Assembly: GCA_021396245.1 (NCBI GenBank)
Contig: WNYE01000053.1
Coordinates: forward strand, 1 to 64,000
DNA: 64,000 nt
Reading direction: 5' to 3'
DNA from: Sporothrix humicola
Lineage: Eukaryota > Ascomycota > Sordariomycetes > Ophiostomatales > Ophiostomataceae
In this document: piece by piece, positions 9,901 to 19,577 of the stretch
How positions within the stretch are numbered: position 1 is the first letter of the stretch
How the letters are laid out: every line of letters starts with the position of its first letter
Notes under the pieces: generated by a model
What the model saw: only the letters and a program-made list of their open reading frames with translations
Told to the model about the DNA's origin: nothing
Databases searched by the model: none
Made by a program: the position numbers and the translations under genes

Positions 9901-11886
9901 AACGAGCAAGTTGGACAGCAGAATGCGGCCGAGTGCACGCCTTTGGTGCTTGAGCCGAGAAGCGCCTTTTACAGCAGCCCGGTTGTCGTGCTGGACTTTA
10001 CCAGTCTGTACCCGAGTCTGATGATTGCGTACAACCTGTGCTACTCGACCTATGCCGGCCGTCTGGATCCCCTATATCACGAGAAGAAAATGGCAGCTGC
10101 AGCCCAGCGCCACAACGAGAAGAAGGAGAACGGCGAAAGCGGCATAAAACACGAAGACCAGGCCAAGCCCGAAAACTTTGCGAACCAGAGCTCGCTCGAC
10201 CACGACAACGTGACCCCGACGAAACCTACCAACACGATTGACGACGACACGGCCGAGCTAATTGCCAAGCATCAAGAAAAGTCCGCCACCCGCATGGGCT
10301 TCACGTCATACGACCGCCCATCAGGCTTGCTCGAGCGCCTGTCACAGCTCGGCATCATCGTCTCCCCGACAGGCACAATGTATGTCGGCGCGCGGACACG
10401 ACAGTCGCTGCTGGCCAAGATGTTGGCCGAGATTCTAGATACACGCGCCATGGTCAAAGCGGCCATGAAGAAGACGGCCGCCAACAAAATCGCCGAGCGG
10501 CAGCGGCTGCACAATCGGCAGCTTGCGCTCAAACTGCTGGCCAACGTCACCTATGGCTACACATCCGCATCGTTCTCGGGCCGTATGCCATGCGTCGAAG
10601 TGGCCGACAGCATCGTGCAGACAGGACGACAAACCCTGGACAAAGCCATTGCCCTCATCCACTCTGTCCAGCGATGGGGCGCCGAGGTCGTCTATGGCGA
10701 CACGGACAGTCTGTTCATTCACTTACCTGGGAGAACACGCGAGGAGGCATTCAAGCTCGGCGCCGAAATGGCCGAGGCTGTCACGGCCACCAACCCGCAC
10801 CCGGTGCGTCTCAAGTTCGAGAAGGTGTACCACCCCTGTGTCCTCCTGGCCAAGAAGCGCTATGTTGGGTACGCGTACGACAATCCCCAACAGACCGAGC
10901 CCACGTTTGACGCCAAGGGCATCGAGACTGTCCGCCGCGACGGCTCGCCCGCCTCGGCCAAGATTTTGGAGGAGTGCCTCCGCATCCTGTTTGACACGGC
11001 CGACCTCAGTCGTGTCAAGAAATATGTCCAGACCTGTTTTGAAAACGTCATGAACGACCGACTGTCGATTGCCGACCTGTGCTTTTCCCGCGAAGTGCGC
11101 CAGCCTTCGTCGTACCGTGCGCCGCCGCCGGGCGCAGTCGTCGCCTCCCGCAGAATGGCTCAGGACCCACGTGCTACCCTTGTGCACGGTGAGCGCGTGC
11201 CATATGTCGTCGTCGCCGGTCCGCCCGACATGGCTCTACGGGACCGCTGCGTGCCGCCCGAAGATGTCGTCAAGAACCGCAATTTGAGACTCGACTCGGA
11301 CTACTATATCCAAAAGAGCCTGGTGCCGCCGCTCGACCGCATTTTCCGGCTGGTCGGTGTGGATGTCTTGCGGTGGTATCTCGAGATGCCCAAAGCGCGC
11401 ATGCCTTTGAGGACAGCCGACCCGGCGCCAACCCAGCAAGTCGAAGGCGGTGGAAACGTTAACAGTGCCTACGTTGGCCAGCAGACGCTCGACACTTGGC
11501 TTCGGGGCGCGCGTTGTGCACGCTGCGACCAGCCAGTTAGACGGAGAAGACGGAGGTGGCCTGGCATGGGTATGGGTATGGGCGGCGATACGGCAGCCTC
11601 CAAAAAGAAGCCCGTGCTGTGCAAAACCTGCGGCAACGACAATTTGGGTACACTCACATACCTCCAGAACAAAGCCCGCGATGCCGAGCGCGCATACCAA
11701 GACGTTGTGAATGGCTGCCGCAGTTGTGCCCAGCTGGGACCGCGTGACGAGGTGAAGTGCGAGAACCTGACATGCCCAGTCTACTTTGTGAGGGCAGAGC
11801 GGGCGGTGCAGGCCAAAGTTGAGCGGGCGAAAGCGCCGCTGGTGGAGATCCTAGCACGACGCGGAATGCGGGATCTTGAGTGGTGA
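6925..11886 (+). CDS. rev3: DNA polymerase zeta catalytic subunit Rev3
   Basis: A single uninterrupted frame of 1,653 aa, within the usual range for fungal Rev3. It is the family-B translesion polymerase that extends past DNA lesions in the nucleus, partnered by Rev7 and the Pol31/Pol32 subunits. The N-terminal B-family region begins MFQVRIHCIDYC and includes VPIVRVFGATASGQ. A long low-complexity linker rich in Ser, Gln and acidic residues (about 330-690) follows. The catalytic core has the metal-binding motif DFTSLYPS (Asp1024), the motif B region KLLANVTYGYTSASFSGR, and YGDTDS (Asp1259 and Asp1261). At the C terminus, CysA (Cys1531/1534 with Cys1566/1569) and CysB (Cys1598/1601 with Cys1612/1617) match the family zinc and 4Fe-4S sites. 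CysA carries an Arg-rich, Met/Gly-rich loop between its Cys pairs. All key residues are present. No alternative start is needed; an in-frame ATG opens the conserved N terminus. Confidence 0.97.
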   Translation: MFQVRIHCIDYCLAAPSKADFAASRAPIARNGSGHNKDGNGNCNANNNNEVDQANDKEVRVPIVRVFGATASGQIACAHIHGVFPYVFVPYDGFRFEDSDRIIATLRNGIDRNIGRPIVLAITFVRGIPFYGFHVGFRPYLKIYLYDPSQMGRVADMLRKGRIGGIPQLMPQESHIPFLLQFMTDYNLYGCDLLEATESEVSLRPSSVDPSSARSCPLEVDIAAFSIRNRHFVPERWQHEDLPETPNKPNERLVYSMAALWREMAAKYNKKGKKSAEERKAWEIISTQEAFAQLGASSSDPRRTPAPWIHEDEYREQIADIIAAEKRRNARPPRPREPLEDELPTIRQSVEDFYPRLARSDTKKRKRGCTQSQDKAVNGTEKKARLNSQQPSPSPDFELQLNSILAKHEKVDEKAADETTLSNDWLRSQQSSQTEPRRSQELPTRRKQTNGDPKGNHRPLSQTFPVVKSAFTRDDDKLSQSQTLSQSQAPTEYESEDEQDEEAEEKNDIEEEEDDEVDLVIPSTPPGELELLSTPRRPKKTKKFEVDLVPGTQAIIREWRGIKPGGPFYQATENVFLLSQQPPSIGDVVATMGKFGSMEQHQDAHFSDVSDFQKNKNSHAGSENIVPTLPAFSPFPDSKLDLVRQRQPKLLEPGTTTSWEFAQLPPSQASVIAWLEEEDRQKEAAKKTEALEIDSTQRQMTQSQLSQEQRAALRTPKDGLQLDMRALCLEVHADSRGTFLPNPERDAIQCVFWRCAGGGEIKIDNDDNDGMVDGLHIGNKNGGVISVGRSLRDNFAVDIAEDERDLIRLVVRLVHILDPDLLAGYEVTGSSWGYLKERAATLDIDLWKELSRVPQLRVVPYHERDQGVTGRYILSINQAIRATVDLRQYTLENSAWHVLGRRVPFYRSEVLASWYASGRPLDFSRLMRHYRRRTAIGLALIETTELVSRTSEQARVLGVDFASVLERGSQFKVESVMLRVAKPENFVMPSPNNEQVGQQNAAECTPLVLEPRSAFYSSPVVVLDFTSLYPSLMIAYNLCYSTYAGRLDPLYHEKKMAAAAQRHNEKKENGESGIKHEDQAKPENFANQSSLDHDNVTPTKPTNTIDDDTAELIAKHQEKSATRMGFTSYDRPSGLLERLSQLGIIVSPTGTMYVGARTRQSLLAKMLAEILDTRAMVKAAMKKTAANKIAERQRLHNRQLALKLLANVTYGYTSASFSGRMPCVEVADSIVQTGRQTLDKAIALIHSVQRWGAEVVYGDTDSLFIHLPGRTREEAFKLGAEMAEAVTATNPHPVRLKFEKVYHPCVLLAKKRYVGYAYDNPQQTEPTFDAKGIETVRRDGSPASAKILEECLRILFDTADLSRVKKYVQTCFENVMNDRLSIADLCFSREVRQPSSYRAPPPGAVVASRRMAQDPRATLVHGERVPYVVVAGPPDMALRDRCVPPEDVVKNRNLRLDSDYYIQKSLVPPLDRIFRLVGVDVLRWYLEMPKARMPLRTADPAPTQQVEGGGNVNSAYVGQQTLDTWLRGARCARCDQPVRRRRRRWPGMGMGMGGDTAASKKKPVLCKTCGNDNLGTLTYLQNKARDAERAYQDVVNGCRSCAQLGPRDEVKCENLTCPVYFVRAERAVQAKVERAKAPLVEILARRGMRDLEW

Positions 11887-12575
11887 TGTGAGCACAACGT
11901 GAGATGTTGTTGATTTTTCCTTTGTTTGTTTGCTTCATTTTTGCATTGCGGGTGGTTATTTGCATTTGTTAAGCAGGTTAGCATTATTAGGTGGGCAGGG
12001 ATTTTGTGATTTTGAGCTTGGGTTTTGGATTTTGGATATCATTATGTTTGGCGTCTGCATTGGAGGAGTATATGAATGTGAAATAATGCTTGAAGATATT
12101 CGAAAGTGAGAATCGTGAGCTCGGATTCGTCTGGTGGAAACTGTGAAATGCGATCCGTGGTTTTGAATCATGGAGACAATGTTGTAAACGATTCGAAGAG
12201 AAGGCGAAAATCGATACGGGTGGGACGAATGGTTCCCCTCTTGGCTCATTTCCGTCTCATATTCAAAATGAACTCTCTATCTCCCTCGCACCGATTTCAC
12301 TTCCACTTCAAAGGAAGGAGCAATTCGATGGCGGATTTTAGCCAAATGCAGACTTCCAATAGCTCGATGGGCCAACGTGTTGAAGAAGTGGGTGAGGATA
12401 AATCTCGTCTTTCTCTGTGCACTTAAATTTTCTCTTATTTTCCCAATTCAGTCGATTCTGCAATAAAACTACCTCTAATTTGTCCCTATCACATCTATCG
12501 ACTTTCTATTTTGAAGGTTGTGTTAACGAATATGGTGGTAATCTCCGACGTGTAGTCACGTGATGTTTCTTTCAA
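11887..12575. other. convergent 3' intergenic region
   Basis: Lies between the 3' ends of rev3 (plus) and the 12.6-13.8 kb gene (minus). It is T-rich, with possible polyadenylation signals such as AATAAA-like runs near 12462. I see no gene or repeat. Confidence 0.5.
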
Positions 12576-13808
12576 TCAGATATCGGGTTTGGTATCAGCT
12601 GTTTCCACTGCCTGTCGTGTCTTGAGGCTTTCGTTGAGTAAAACGTCGAGTTCAAGAACCCCTCCTGCTAACGAGGCGTCAAAGGGCTGCTGGCCGTAAC
12701 CCGTGCTCAAAGATGCAAAATCTTCTATATCAAACCGGGTGCCCCGTTTCCCAAGTGCGTCGACAATACGGCACCATTCGTGCACGCTCTCTCTTTCTTC
12801 GTTTGACCAACTCCTGAGGTGTCCAAAGCCTGGTGCTGGTGCTCGTTTCAGCTGCCTTGACGACAAGTCAGACAACATCTGCATTCGAACAGTAGATGCG
12901 CGCGTGGATGCAGCCATGCAGGCCGTTGCTGCCAAAGAAGCCCGTCGCTCCAAAGCGGGGAGCGACAAGTGAGAACGCAGTGCGTTGGCCGTCGCCAGTG
13001 CTAAAGATGACACGGCAACGGCCAGCCGGCTGGCTTTCAAAAGCTCGGTAGACGTTTCGACAGTCGCCAGATCTCTGCCAACCTCGCCCGCCTCGCCAGC
13101 ATCTCCAACGTCTCCAAAATCTCCATCCTTATCGGCCTCCATAGAGCAGGTAGGGTTGGCTGCCTCGGCGGCTTCCGCAAATGCCATTACAGCATCCGCA
13201 ATCTCGTTAACAGCAACGACGACTTTTGCAACAACTTTGTCCATCGTGTATGACATTGATATTGTTTTTGGACGCCCTGCATGTAGGGAAAGACGGGGAA
13301 GGGGCAGAAGCAGCAACCAGGTCAGACAGGTCCGGGTCCGCGCAAAGATTCCGGTAAAGGAGCTGCGGTAGCCGCTGGCACTCTCGGCCGCTAACATTGC
13401 GGCCTGTGCGCTGATCATGGCAGTGTCGGCAGCGCTGGCTAATGTTGACGGACTTGTCAAGGTGCGGTGATTGCGCAAATGGGAATAGAGATGGAAATCG
13501 TCGGAAGCGACGGCGAGTAGGGCAGTCGCCAGAGCCGTTGCGATAGCCGCCAGAGCCCAGGCTCGGCGTATGTCGGCTTGAGAGCCATGGCATTTCGCAG
13601 TGCATGCGCCGCACATAGTAGCCCGGCGGATCAAGTAAGCTATACTTTGGAGTGCATGTTCGGCATCGCCTAGTATCGAACGCGCTTTTGAGTCTGAGGC
13701 TCTCAGTGTCCCTCGAGTATCCGGGCCGATGGCCGTAGGTATTTCTGGGTGGCTGTCTTGAAGCAGCGTCTCGCTGCTAGAGCAGGCTGTGGAAGAGTAG
13801 GTCGCCAT
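12576..13808 (-). CDS. hypothetical Ala-rich helical protein
   Basis: An open frame of 410 codons from an ATG at 13808 to a stop at 12576. I do not recognise the family. Residues 84-101 form a hydrophobic Ala/Leu stretch and 161-171 a short Leu-rich one. A Cys cluster (MCGACTAKC) sits at 65-73, and a Gly/Asp/Glu-rich repetitive patch at 228-244. Several long Ala-rich segments (125-145, 200-220, 260-300) predict amphipathic helix. The middle (150-185) reads less like protein and could hide an intron, but I found no convincing donor/acceptor pair there. No alpha-box or HMG box is present although the gene sits in the sla2 neighbourhood. It could be a lineage-specific gene. Confidence 0.55.
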   Translation of the reverse strand: MATYSSTACSSSETLLQDSHPEIPTAIGPDTRGTLRASDSKARSILGDAEHALQSIAYLIRRATMCGACTAKCHGSQADIRRAWALAAIATALATALLAVASDDFHLYSHLRNHRTLTSPSTLASAADTAMISAQAAMLAAESASGYRSSFTGIFARTRTCLTWLLLLPLPRLSLHAGRPKTISMSYTMDKVVAKVVVAVNEIADAVMAFAEAAEAANPTCSMEADKDGDFGDVGDAGEAGEVGRDLATVETSTELLKASRLAVAVSSLALATANALRSHLSLPALERRASLAATACMAASTRASTVRMQMLSDLSSRQLKRAPAPGFGHLRSWSNEERESVHEWCRIVDALGKRGTRFDIEDFASLSTGYGQQPFDASLAGGVLELDVLLNESLKTRQAVETADTKPDI

Positions 13809-13924
13809 GATGGATAGGGCAACAAGATTTGTTGATGAAATTCGGGTCGATGGTGATGGGAATCAATCAGTGCTTGGGTCTTGGGGTTTCTGAGGTTTGG
13901 CGATGCTCCTCGTTTTTATACCCT

Positions 13925-13939
13925 GGGTACAGAGTACCC
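13925..13939. promoter_or_regulatory. inverted repeat GGGTAC-N3-GTACCC, candidate operator
   Basis: A perfect 6-bp inverted repeat, 117-131 bp upstream of the start at 13808 (minus strand) and immediately beside a TATA-like TTTTATACC. Its position would suit a dimeric transcription factor site, but this is inferred from symmetry alone. Confidence 0.35.
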
Positions 13940-15101
13940 TAAGCAAGCACAAAAATCAGAGAAACCGCGTTCGCGGTTTATTCGATGACACATGATCATG
14001 TCGGTTTTCGCCATATTTGCTAGAAGCGATGGACTAAGGCTGTAAGCTTGGAAATCGAGATGTACTTGTACCAACGACGAGACCGTAAAATTAGTGGTAC
14101 AAGGAAAGCCCACTGGCAATAAGGTGCGCGAAAAAGAGAAGGTTTGACAGTTTGGTCCTGCTGGCGAGGAACATCACAGGAAAATGTGACAACATATGAA
14201 AATAACACGATGAGACCATCTCGTCTTATTTTCATGCGTGAATTGCCAAGTCAACAGCCCAAAGAACAGCACCCTATGGGAGTCTCATAGCACACGGTGG
14301 CTTTAAAGTGTATCTGTACGTCCGTACTGCGACTAGTTATGTAATCGCTCTTAGGCCCCGGCCTGCCGGCCAAGTGCCAGTCCGGACTATTTGCACAGCC
14401 AGCGTTCGTGTCAGGTGCCTCCTGATAGCCTGAGGCCATTGTGCTTAGTCATCTGTCTCATGGGGAACCTTTTGTAGCTTTTCTCCCCCCATCCCACTAA
14501 TACCGTTTACCTCCTTCCTCGTGATGCTTGTGTGAGTAACCTTTCTGAGCCTTTGTAACCTATTTATGATAGCACTGTGTACTCCGTACTTCAAGTTAGA
14601 CTGCGAGACTGCTGCCTCTCCGAACTGACCTTGCCAATATTCTTCCCTTCTTCGCCCAGACTTTGGTTGGCATTGGTGCTGACAGAGGGCGCAGCAGCGC
14701 CTGGGCGCTGTGGAGAAGCCGGAAAACGACGTCACCGGTCAGCGCCAAAGAATTTGACGAGTCCCCTAAAATGCGCCTAGAGGCAGTGCAAATGGTCACC
14801 TTACAGGGCATTTTTGGCCAATTTACAGGCGGTTCTTTGTCGTCGGTGCGCTTTTCGCTTTCATTCGTACTTTCGTCTACATAGCTCTTTCCTCTTTCTT
14901 TTGTCTTCACCTCGATTGTCTCTTTGTCCTCGCAACTGCCTTCTTTGTCTCGCTTTCTGCCCGATTCCTCCGACAAAGGGTCTGGACTTCTGGAGGGCTA
15001 TGAGAAAGCATCATCGTACAAAGGAAGCAATTGAACTCGGTCGTCAACGTCGTTCCATACTGCCAGCGCAGCTGCACCCTTGAGCATCCGAGTGGATGCC
15101 T

Positions 15102-15133
15102 GAGGGTATTGCGAGGGTATTGCGAGGGTATTG
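15102..15133. repeat. tandem repeat, 11 bp x 3
   Basis: Three consecutive copies of GAGGGTATTGC, the last ending in GT instead of GC, about 550 bp upstream of the start codon at 15684. Confidence 0.85.
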
Positions 15134-15580
15134 TCTATGACCCTTGCCTGTCTCGGATAGAAACGTGGAAGTCGACCCTTTTTGTCTTTCTTTTGTCTCT
15201 TTGCTCTCGTGGTCATTTTGCTTTCTTATCGTCTCCGTATGTCCTACGTCACTCTTGTAGCTACTCTCTCTTTGAAGCCCGTGGACGTGAAGCTTCCTTT
15301 GATCCCTTTTCCCTCGATCTCAGCCTTTCAGCTGTAGATACATAGCTCCAAAAATAGAGGTACCTCATTCGCTCTTGCCTGCAGCTGCACAATGCATGTC
15401 CATGAACCCTTTAGCACCCTGTGGTTCTTGTACCTGCATCGCTCCTTCCCTTCTTTTTGTCAGGGGACGCAATCCTGTCATCCGTCGTACACAATAAATC
15501 CCCACAGCCACAAGCGGCCAGGCGACGTGGGGTCCTTTGCTGAGCCCGGCTGAGCCGCCAAACCCGTATTCTCGTCCACC

Positions 15581-15590
15581 TTATATCCTC
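15581..15590 (+). promoter_or_regulatory. TATA-like element upstream of the 15.7 kb gene
   Basis: TTATATCCTC lies about 95-100 bp before the ATG at 15684 and is followed by a pyrimidine-rich leader (15591-15640), the usual fungal core-promoter arrangement. Confidence 0.4.
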
Positions 15591-15683
15591 TGCCCTTTTC
15601 GTCTTCTGAGGCCATTCTTCTCTTCTTCCTTTCTCGACTTCATCAATTTATCACCAGAAATTGTGTCCCATCACCACATCACA

Positions 15684-16463
15684 ATGAATACCCACGACGC
15701 CTTCTCGAGAATACAAGACTTTGACCTCGACGTCCCGCCCGACCTCGACCTCAACGACATTGCTCCCATGCTGTCCAGGCTGGGCCATTCTTCTGGAGCT
15801 CCGCCTCCGTCTTCGACGTCTGCACCCAACAAGGAGCTCAGCTTCCCCTGGAACCTCAACATGAACAGCCTCGCGGCCCTCTCGTCTCTACCCGCTGCCG
15901 ACCATTTCACCCTCCTCCAGTCGACTGCCACACAGCTCTACACCGACCATGCCGGCACCATTGACTCTCTGAGTGCCTCTATTCAGCCGCACCTCAAGGG
16001 CCCATTGGCCCCCGTCCTTCTTATTTTGGCCATCTCCATCATGGTGTCCGTGCTGGTCTCGTTTATCATGTCCATTGTGCAAATGGCAATCTTGGCTGGT
16101 GCCGTCGTCTATTTCTTCCCGTCCGTTTTGGCCGCGGCAGGTACATCCGTGCCCGCCAACGTTCCAACGGTACCTGGTGCCGCCGCCGGCAAGCCCGTTT
16201 CAAGAACACCCGTGGCAGCCTTTGCCGGTGTTCTGGCTGCCAGCTATGCCTTCAGCAGCATCGCCACAATGGTCGTGCTCGCGAGCAGTGCTTATGCCTA
16301 CCTAAATCATGCTGCACTGGCTGCCAAGAGCAGCAACCCCGTCGAGAACAACGGCAGAAGCAGCAACAACTCATACCTCCGCCCTGATGGCCGGTCGAGC
16401 CGTCGTGACGAGTCGCACAGCAGCATGTTCCGCCGCATTTCTCGGCACCGGGACTCGTTCTAA
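15684..16463 (+). CDS. hypothetical multi-pass membrane protein
   Basis: 259 aa from the ATG in the context CACAATGAAT; the open frame extends further upstream but with leader-like sequence. The N-terminal ~100 residues are soluble, with an Asp/Leu/Pro-rich start (DFDLDVPPDLDLND). Hydrophobic segments follow at about 108-130 and 132-151, and at 176-205 after a Pro/Ala linker. The C-terminal tail (215-259) is Ser/Asn/Arg-rich and probably cytosolic. I do not recognise the family. A TATA-like element and a CT-rich leader upstream support real transcription. No intron is needed. Confidence 0.65.
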   Translation: MNTHDAFSRIQDFDLDVPPDLDLNDIAPMLSRLGHSSGAPPPSSTSAPNKELSFPWNLNMNSLAALSSLPAADHFTLLQSTATQLYTDHAGTIDSLSASIQPHLKGPLAPVLLILAISIMVSVLVSFIMSIVQMAILAGAVVYFFPSVLAAAGTSVPANVPTVPGAAAGKPVSRTPVAAFAGVLAASYAFSSIATMVVLASSAYAYLNHAALAAKSSNPVENNGRSSNNSYLRPDGRSSRRDESHSSMFRRISRHRDSF

Positions 16464-18453
16464 ACGGGCATCGGGAATCTTTTCCTATTTGGGCTATTTG
16501 GGCTATTTGAACATTTTTGGACATTTACAAATTGGCATTTGCATTTGCATTCTAGATACATTGGGAACAACATTTTGGCATATATACATACATTCATACA
16601 TACTAGCGTTTTGATATTTTGGAATACAATCATACGGGCTGCCATGCCCTGCATTTTGAAGGATATTTCGTTGAAAATCGTGAAGATGTGCTGCAAGATC
16701 AACAAGCTGCGAGATGAGAAAACAGAGTATGCAAGATTAGGCAGGCTCCCGTCTGAAAATCTGCTTTGGTGAAAAAACGAAAGGCTGCAAGATGGAAAAT
16801 GCAAGATGAAAGGCGATAGATTATGTAGTTACCCGTGTCGATTCTGTTCAAAATTGTGAAAAAGGAGCGAGGTTCCCAGAAAACTCGCGTGCCGGAAGAT
16901 GGCCAAGGGAAAATAAAATGAAGACAAATGCAAGATCCGGCAGTTGTCCGTCTTGGAGTTCGAAACAGAGGCCATCATTGAGTGTTTGAGTAGGAAATGG
17001 TAGGTGCAAGATGCAACTGATGCAAGATACGATCTGCACGATCCGGCAGCTACCCGATGTTGAGAAGGGGCAAAAATGGAGAGTCAGTTGCTGGCAATCG
17101 TCAATCGACAAATGGTCAATGGTCAATGAAACGGGATCATCGTCTCTCGCCCATCATCCCCACTGCAACTCACGGCCAGTTTCCCTTCTCATCTTTCTGC
17201 CGTCTGTTTTCCGGTCATCCTCTTGGCACGACTGACTCGATGCTCGAAAATGGCCGATCCCACTCCGTCTCGATCCGTCCAGCGTTGCATTCAACCGTGC
17301 AAAATGGCCCACCACGAGAGTACACTCAAGTGAGCACGTGCTCTCCTCACTCATTCGACGCTTTTTCATTGTCCTCTTCTTTCCCCCTCCTTGCCCTCAT
17401 TTTCACTGATTTTCTCGTCGTACGCACTTCAGTCTTTTCCGCGCACGGAAGTCCATCCCCGATTCAACTTCCAATATGCAACTATGTTTTGCATAATGCA
17501 CGACATATGACGTGCATTTTGCTTTGTCCTCAAACAGTGCACAAGGCACTCAGATTGCTTTGTGCACAGTTTCTTTCAAAAGTCGTGAAGCTGCATCGAC
17601 AACAAAGAAACCCTAGGTGTGAGCTGACGCCACACTTGCAAGCCACAATTTTGGTCACAGGCACCAGCCACTGAAAGCCACCCACTAACAAGCACTCGTC
17701 AACGCTAACCAAAACTGGTATTCTTCACCAGCACTCCCCTGTCGGCAATATGAAGATGCAAAACGTGATATTTGATCTATTCAGATGAACAGAAAAAACA
17801 TCAAGGTAGATAATATTCAAGAAGATAATCTCTTGAGCCTTCAATTCTCAGTACTTATTTTAGTGAGAATCAGTAGAAGTTCTGTAATATCCGAGATGCA
17901 CGCAGTAGTGCTGTGTTAGCTAATAACATCTCCTTTTCGGCGTTTGTTTACTTCCATTATGTGCCTGGTGTTTCTTCAGGTCAATATTTGGCAGTTCGTG
18001 ACCATCAAGGCTTTCTGGGTTGTGGTCTTTCTTTTATCTTTTCTTTTCACTTTTTGAACAGTCTTAAGATCAATGGTTTAATTTTTTTTTTGTGGATTTA
18101 TTATTGCTAATTGTATTTCATAGTAAAATAAATGAGGAAAGAAAGAAGGAAAAACCACCAATAATAATTCTGAATTATTACAGTTTTAAAGTAGCAATGA
18201 AATTTTCAAACAACCATATCGCCATACTCCAAAAAACATGAAATGACTGTTTCTTACACACGGCCTCTTCATAAACAACAAAGAACAGCACCTTTGGCAA
18301 TGCAACACATAAAACGACCAGACTCTAGAAATAAACCCACCACTCAAAAACGGCACGAGAAAGTACAACAAATCAAACAGAATCCTAGTCCATACGCCCA
18401 TGTACGTCACCTCAAGCTCCCGCAAATGATCAAGGATCTACCGTCCCAAGTTC
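16464..18453. other. convergent intergenic region, no gene seen
   Basis: Lies between 3' ends of a plus-strand and a minus-strand gene. It contains the 9-bp tandem repeat at 16485-16509, recurrent GCAAGAT words between 16690 and 17030, and an AT-rich stretch at 17780-18190. Frames such as the one at 17057-17674 have no coding character. Confidence 0.5.
16485..16509. repeat. tandem repeat, 9 bp x 2.8
   Basis: CTATTTGGG is repeated three times (last copy incomplete), about 20 bp after the stop codon at 16463, so it is probably in the 3' UTR of that gene. Confidence 0.85.
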
Positions 18454-19152
18454 TTAGACCACTGCCTGCACAACGTAGTAGCCGTCCTCGTTCACGTTGT
18501 CTTCGTCGCTGCTTTCGACCTTGTACGTGTATTTAACCCTGTTTGCGCCATCACTCTCCGTGATATTTGTCAGTTTTTCCGGGTCAACACCGTGCTCTTT
18601 GCAGCATGCTTTCACTCGCCGGGCGACGTGGTTGCAGGCATATGAGACCACCTTGATGCCCGTCAGCAGCATAGCCATCTGTCTCTTTTCTTCCTCTGGC
18701 TGCATCATCCCAATGGTGTATGGAGGCGGACCCGTCAGACCTTGGTAGTGGGGCAGGAGACGGTCGGTAATCTGCTGTGGGCGCTCGAGCGTCTTTGGGC
18801 CGGCAAGGAAAATGTTGTAGATGGCGCGGTCAAAGGCGATATCGCTGGCAGTCAGGGGCGGGAGGATGGTGTGGACGTCGTCGTAAGGAGCGCTGTGGAA
18901 AGAGCCCTTGGCCTTGTTCATGATGAAGAGGTAGCGGAAGCGCAGGTCTTCGAACAGTCTGTCGGCCACCCGGAGCACACTGCGGTTGTCTTTGATGATG
19001 GTCAAGCTGCGGATGGTGTACTCTGGGTGGTTGACGCAGCAAACAATAAATGAGCGGACAAATCCGGCCCAGTCAAAGGTGCTGTTGGCCAGGAGGGCAT
19101 ACTGGATCGGGGTCAACTCACCGTCCGGGCTGTCCGGTAGTAAGTTTGTCAT
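18454..19152 (-). CDS. hypothetical protein, 232 aa
   Basis: A single frame from the ATG at 19152 (MTNLLPDSPDGE) to TAA at 18454. It has no signal peptide or clear membrane segment. The composition is that of a soluble globular protein, with a Cys pair (CC) at about 38-39, another in the KACCKEHGVDPEK segment, and an acidic Ser/Asp/Glu run (ESSDEDNVNEDGYY) at the C terminus. I do not recognise the family. The next gene upstream (19578-20855) runs the same way. Both are followed by AT-rich spacers, and they may be a lineage-specific pair, though I see no clear sequence similarity between them. Confidence 0.65.
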   Translation of the reverse strand: MTNLLPDSPDGELTPIQYALLANSTFDWAGFVRSFIVCCVNHPEYTIRSLTIIKDNRSVLRVADRLFEDLRFRYLFIMNKAKGSFHSAPYDDVHTILPPLTASDIAFDRAIYNIFLAGPKTLERPQQITDRLLPHYQGLTGPPPYTIGMMQPEEEKRQMAMLLTGIKVVSYACNHVARRVKACCKEHGVDPEKLTNITESDGANRVKYTYKVESSDEDNVNEDGYYVVQAVV

Positions 19153-19577
19153 TCTGGTTTCTGTCTTTACCTTCTCGCTCTTCTGGTTTTGTATCTCGAG
19201 ATTGTTTGTGTGGGTGTTTGGTTGTTGTCTCTAAAATCAACCGCACAGAAGAAGATTCAAAAGATGCCCCCATGGCTTTTATATTCTTCCAAACAGGACT
19301 ACCAAGTCACTTGTCTGTGTCATTGACAAGGTCTGCTATGCACTCACTTGGTGGCAACTAGAAGACAGAGAATAAGGATTCAACAAGTGATGATCATAAA
19401 GATAATAGCAATTTGAACTTGTAAAATTTTAAACCAGACCACATATTCTCAAATTATTAAACCCATATCCATACCCAGTAAAGAAACTTTGCCACAATGT
19501 CAATGGCACGATTTGCCCATCTTCACCTGAAGCTTAAGATGAAAATGAAGGCAAGACCAACTCATGAGAGCTTCAGA

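Larger units (their letters stand above)
13809..15683. other. divergent intergenic region with promoters for both flanking genes
   Basis: Between a minus-strand gene (start 13808) and a plus-strand gene (start 15684). It contains a TATA-like TTTTATACC on the 13808 side (about 13914-13922) next to an inverted repeat (13925-13939), an 11-bp motif GTACTCCGTAC near 14579, and an 11-bp tandem repeat at 15102-15133. Scattered short frames here look like chance. Confidence 0.5.
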
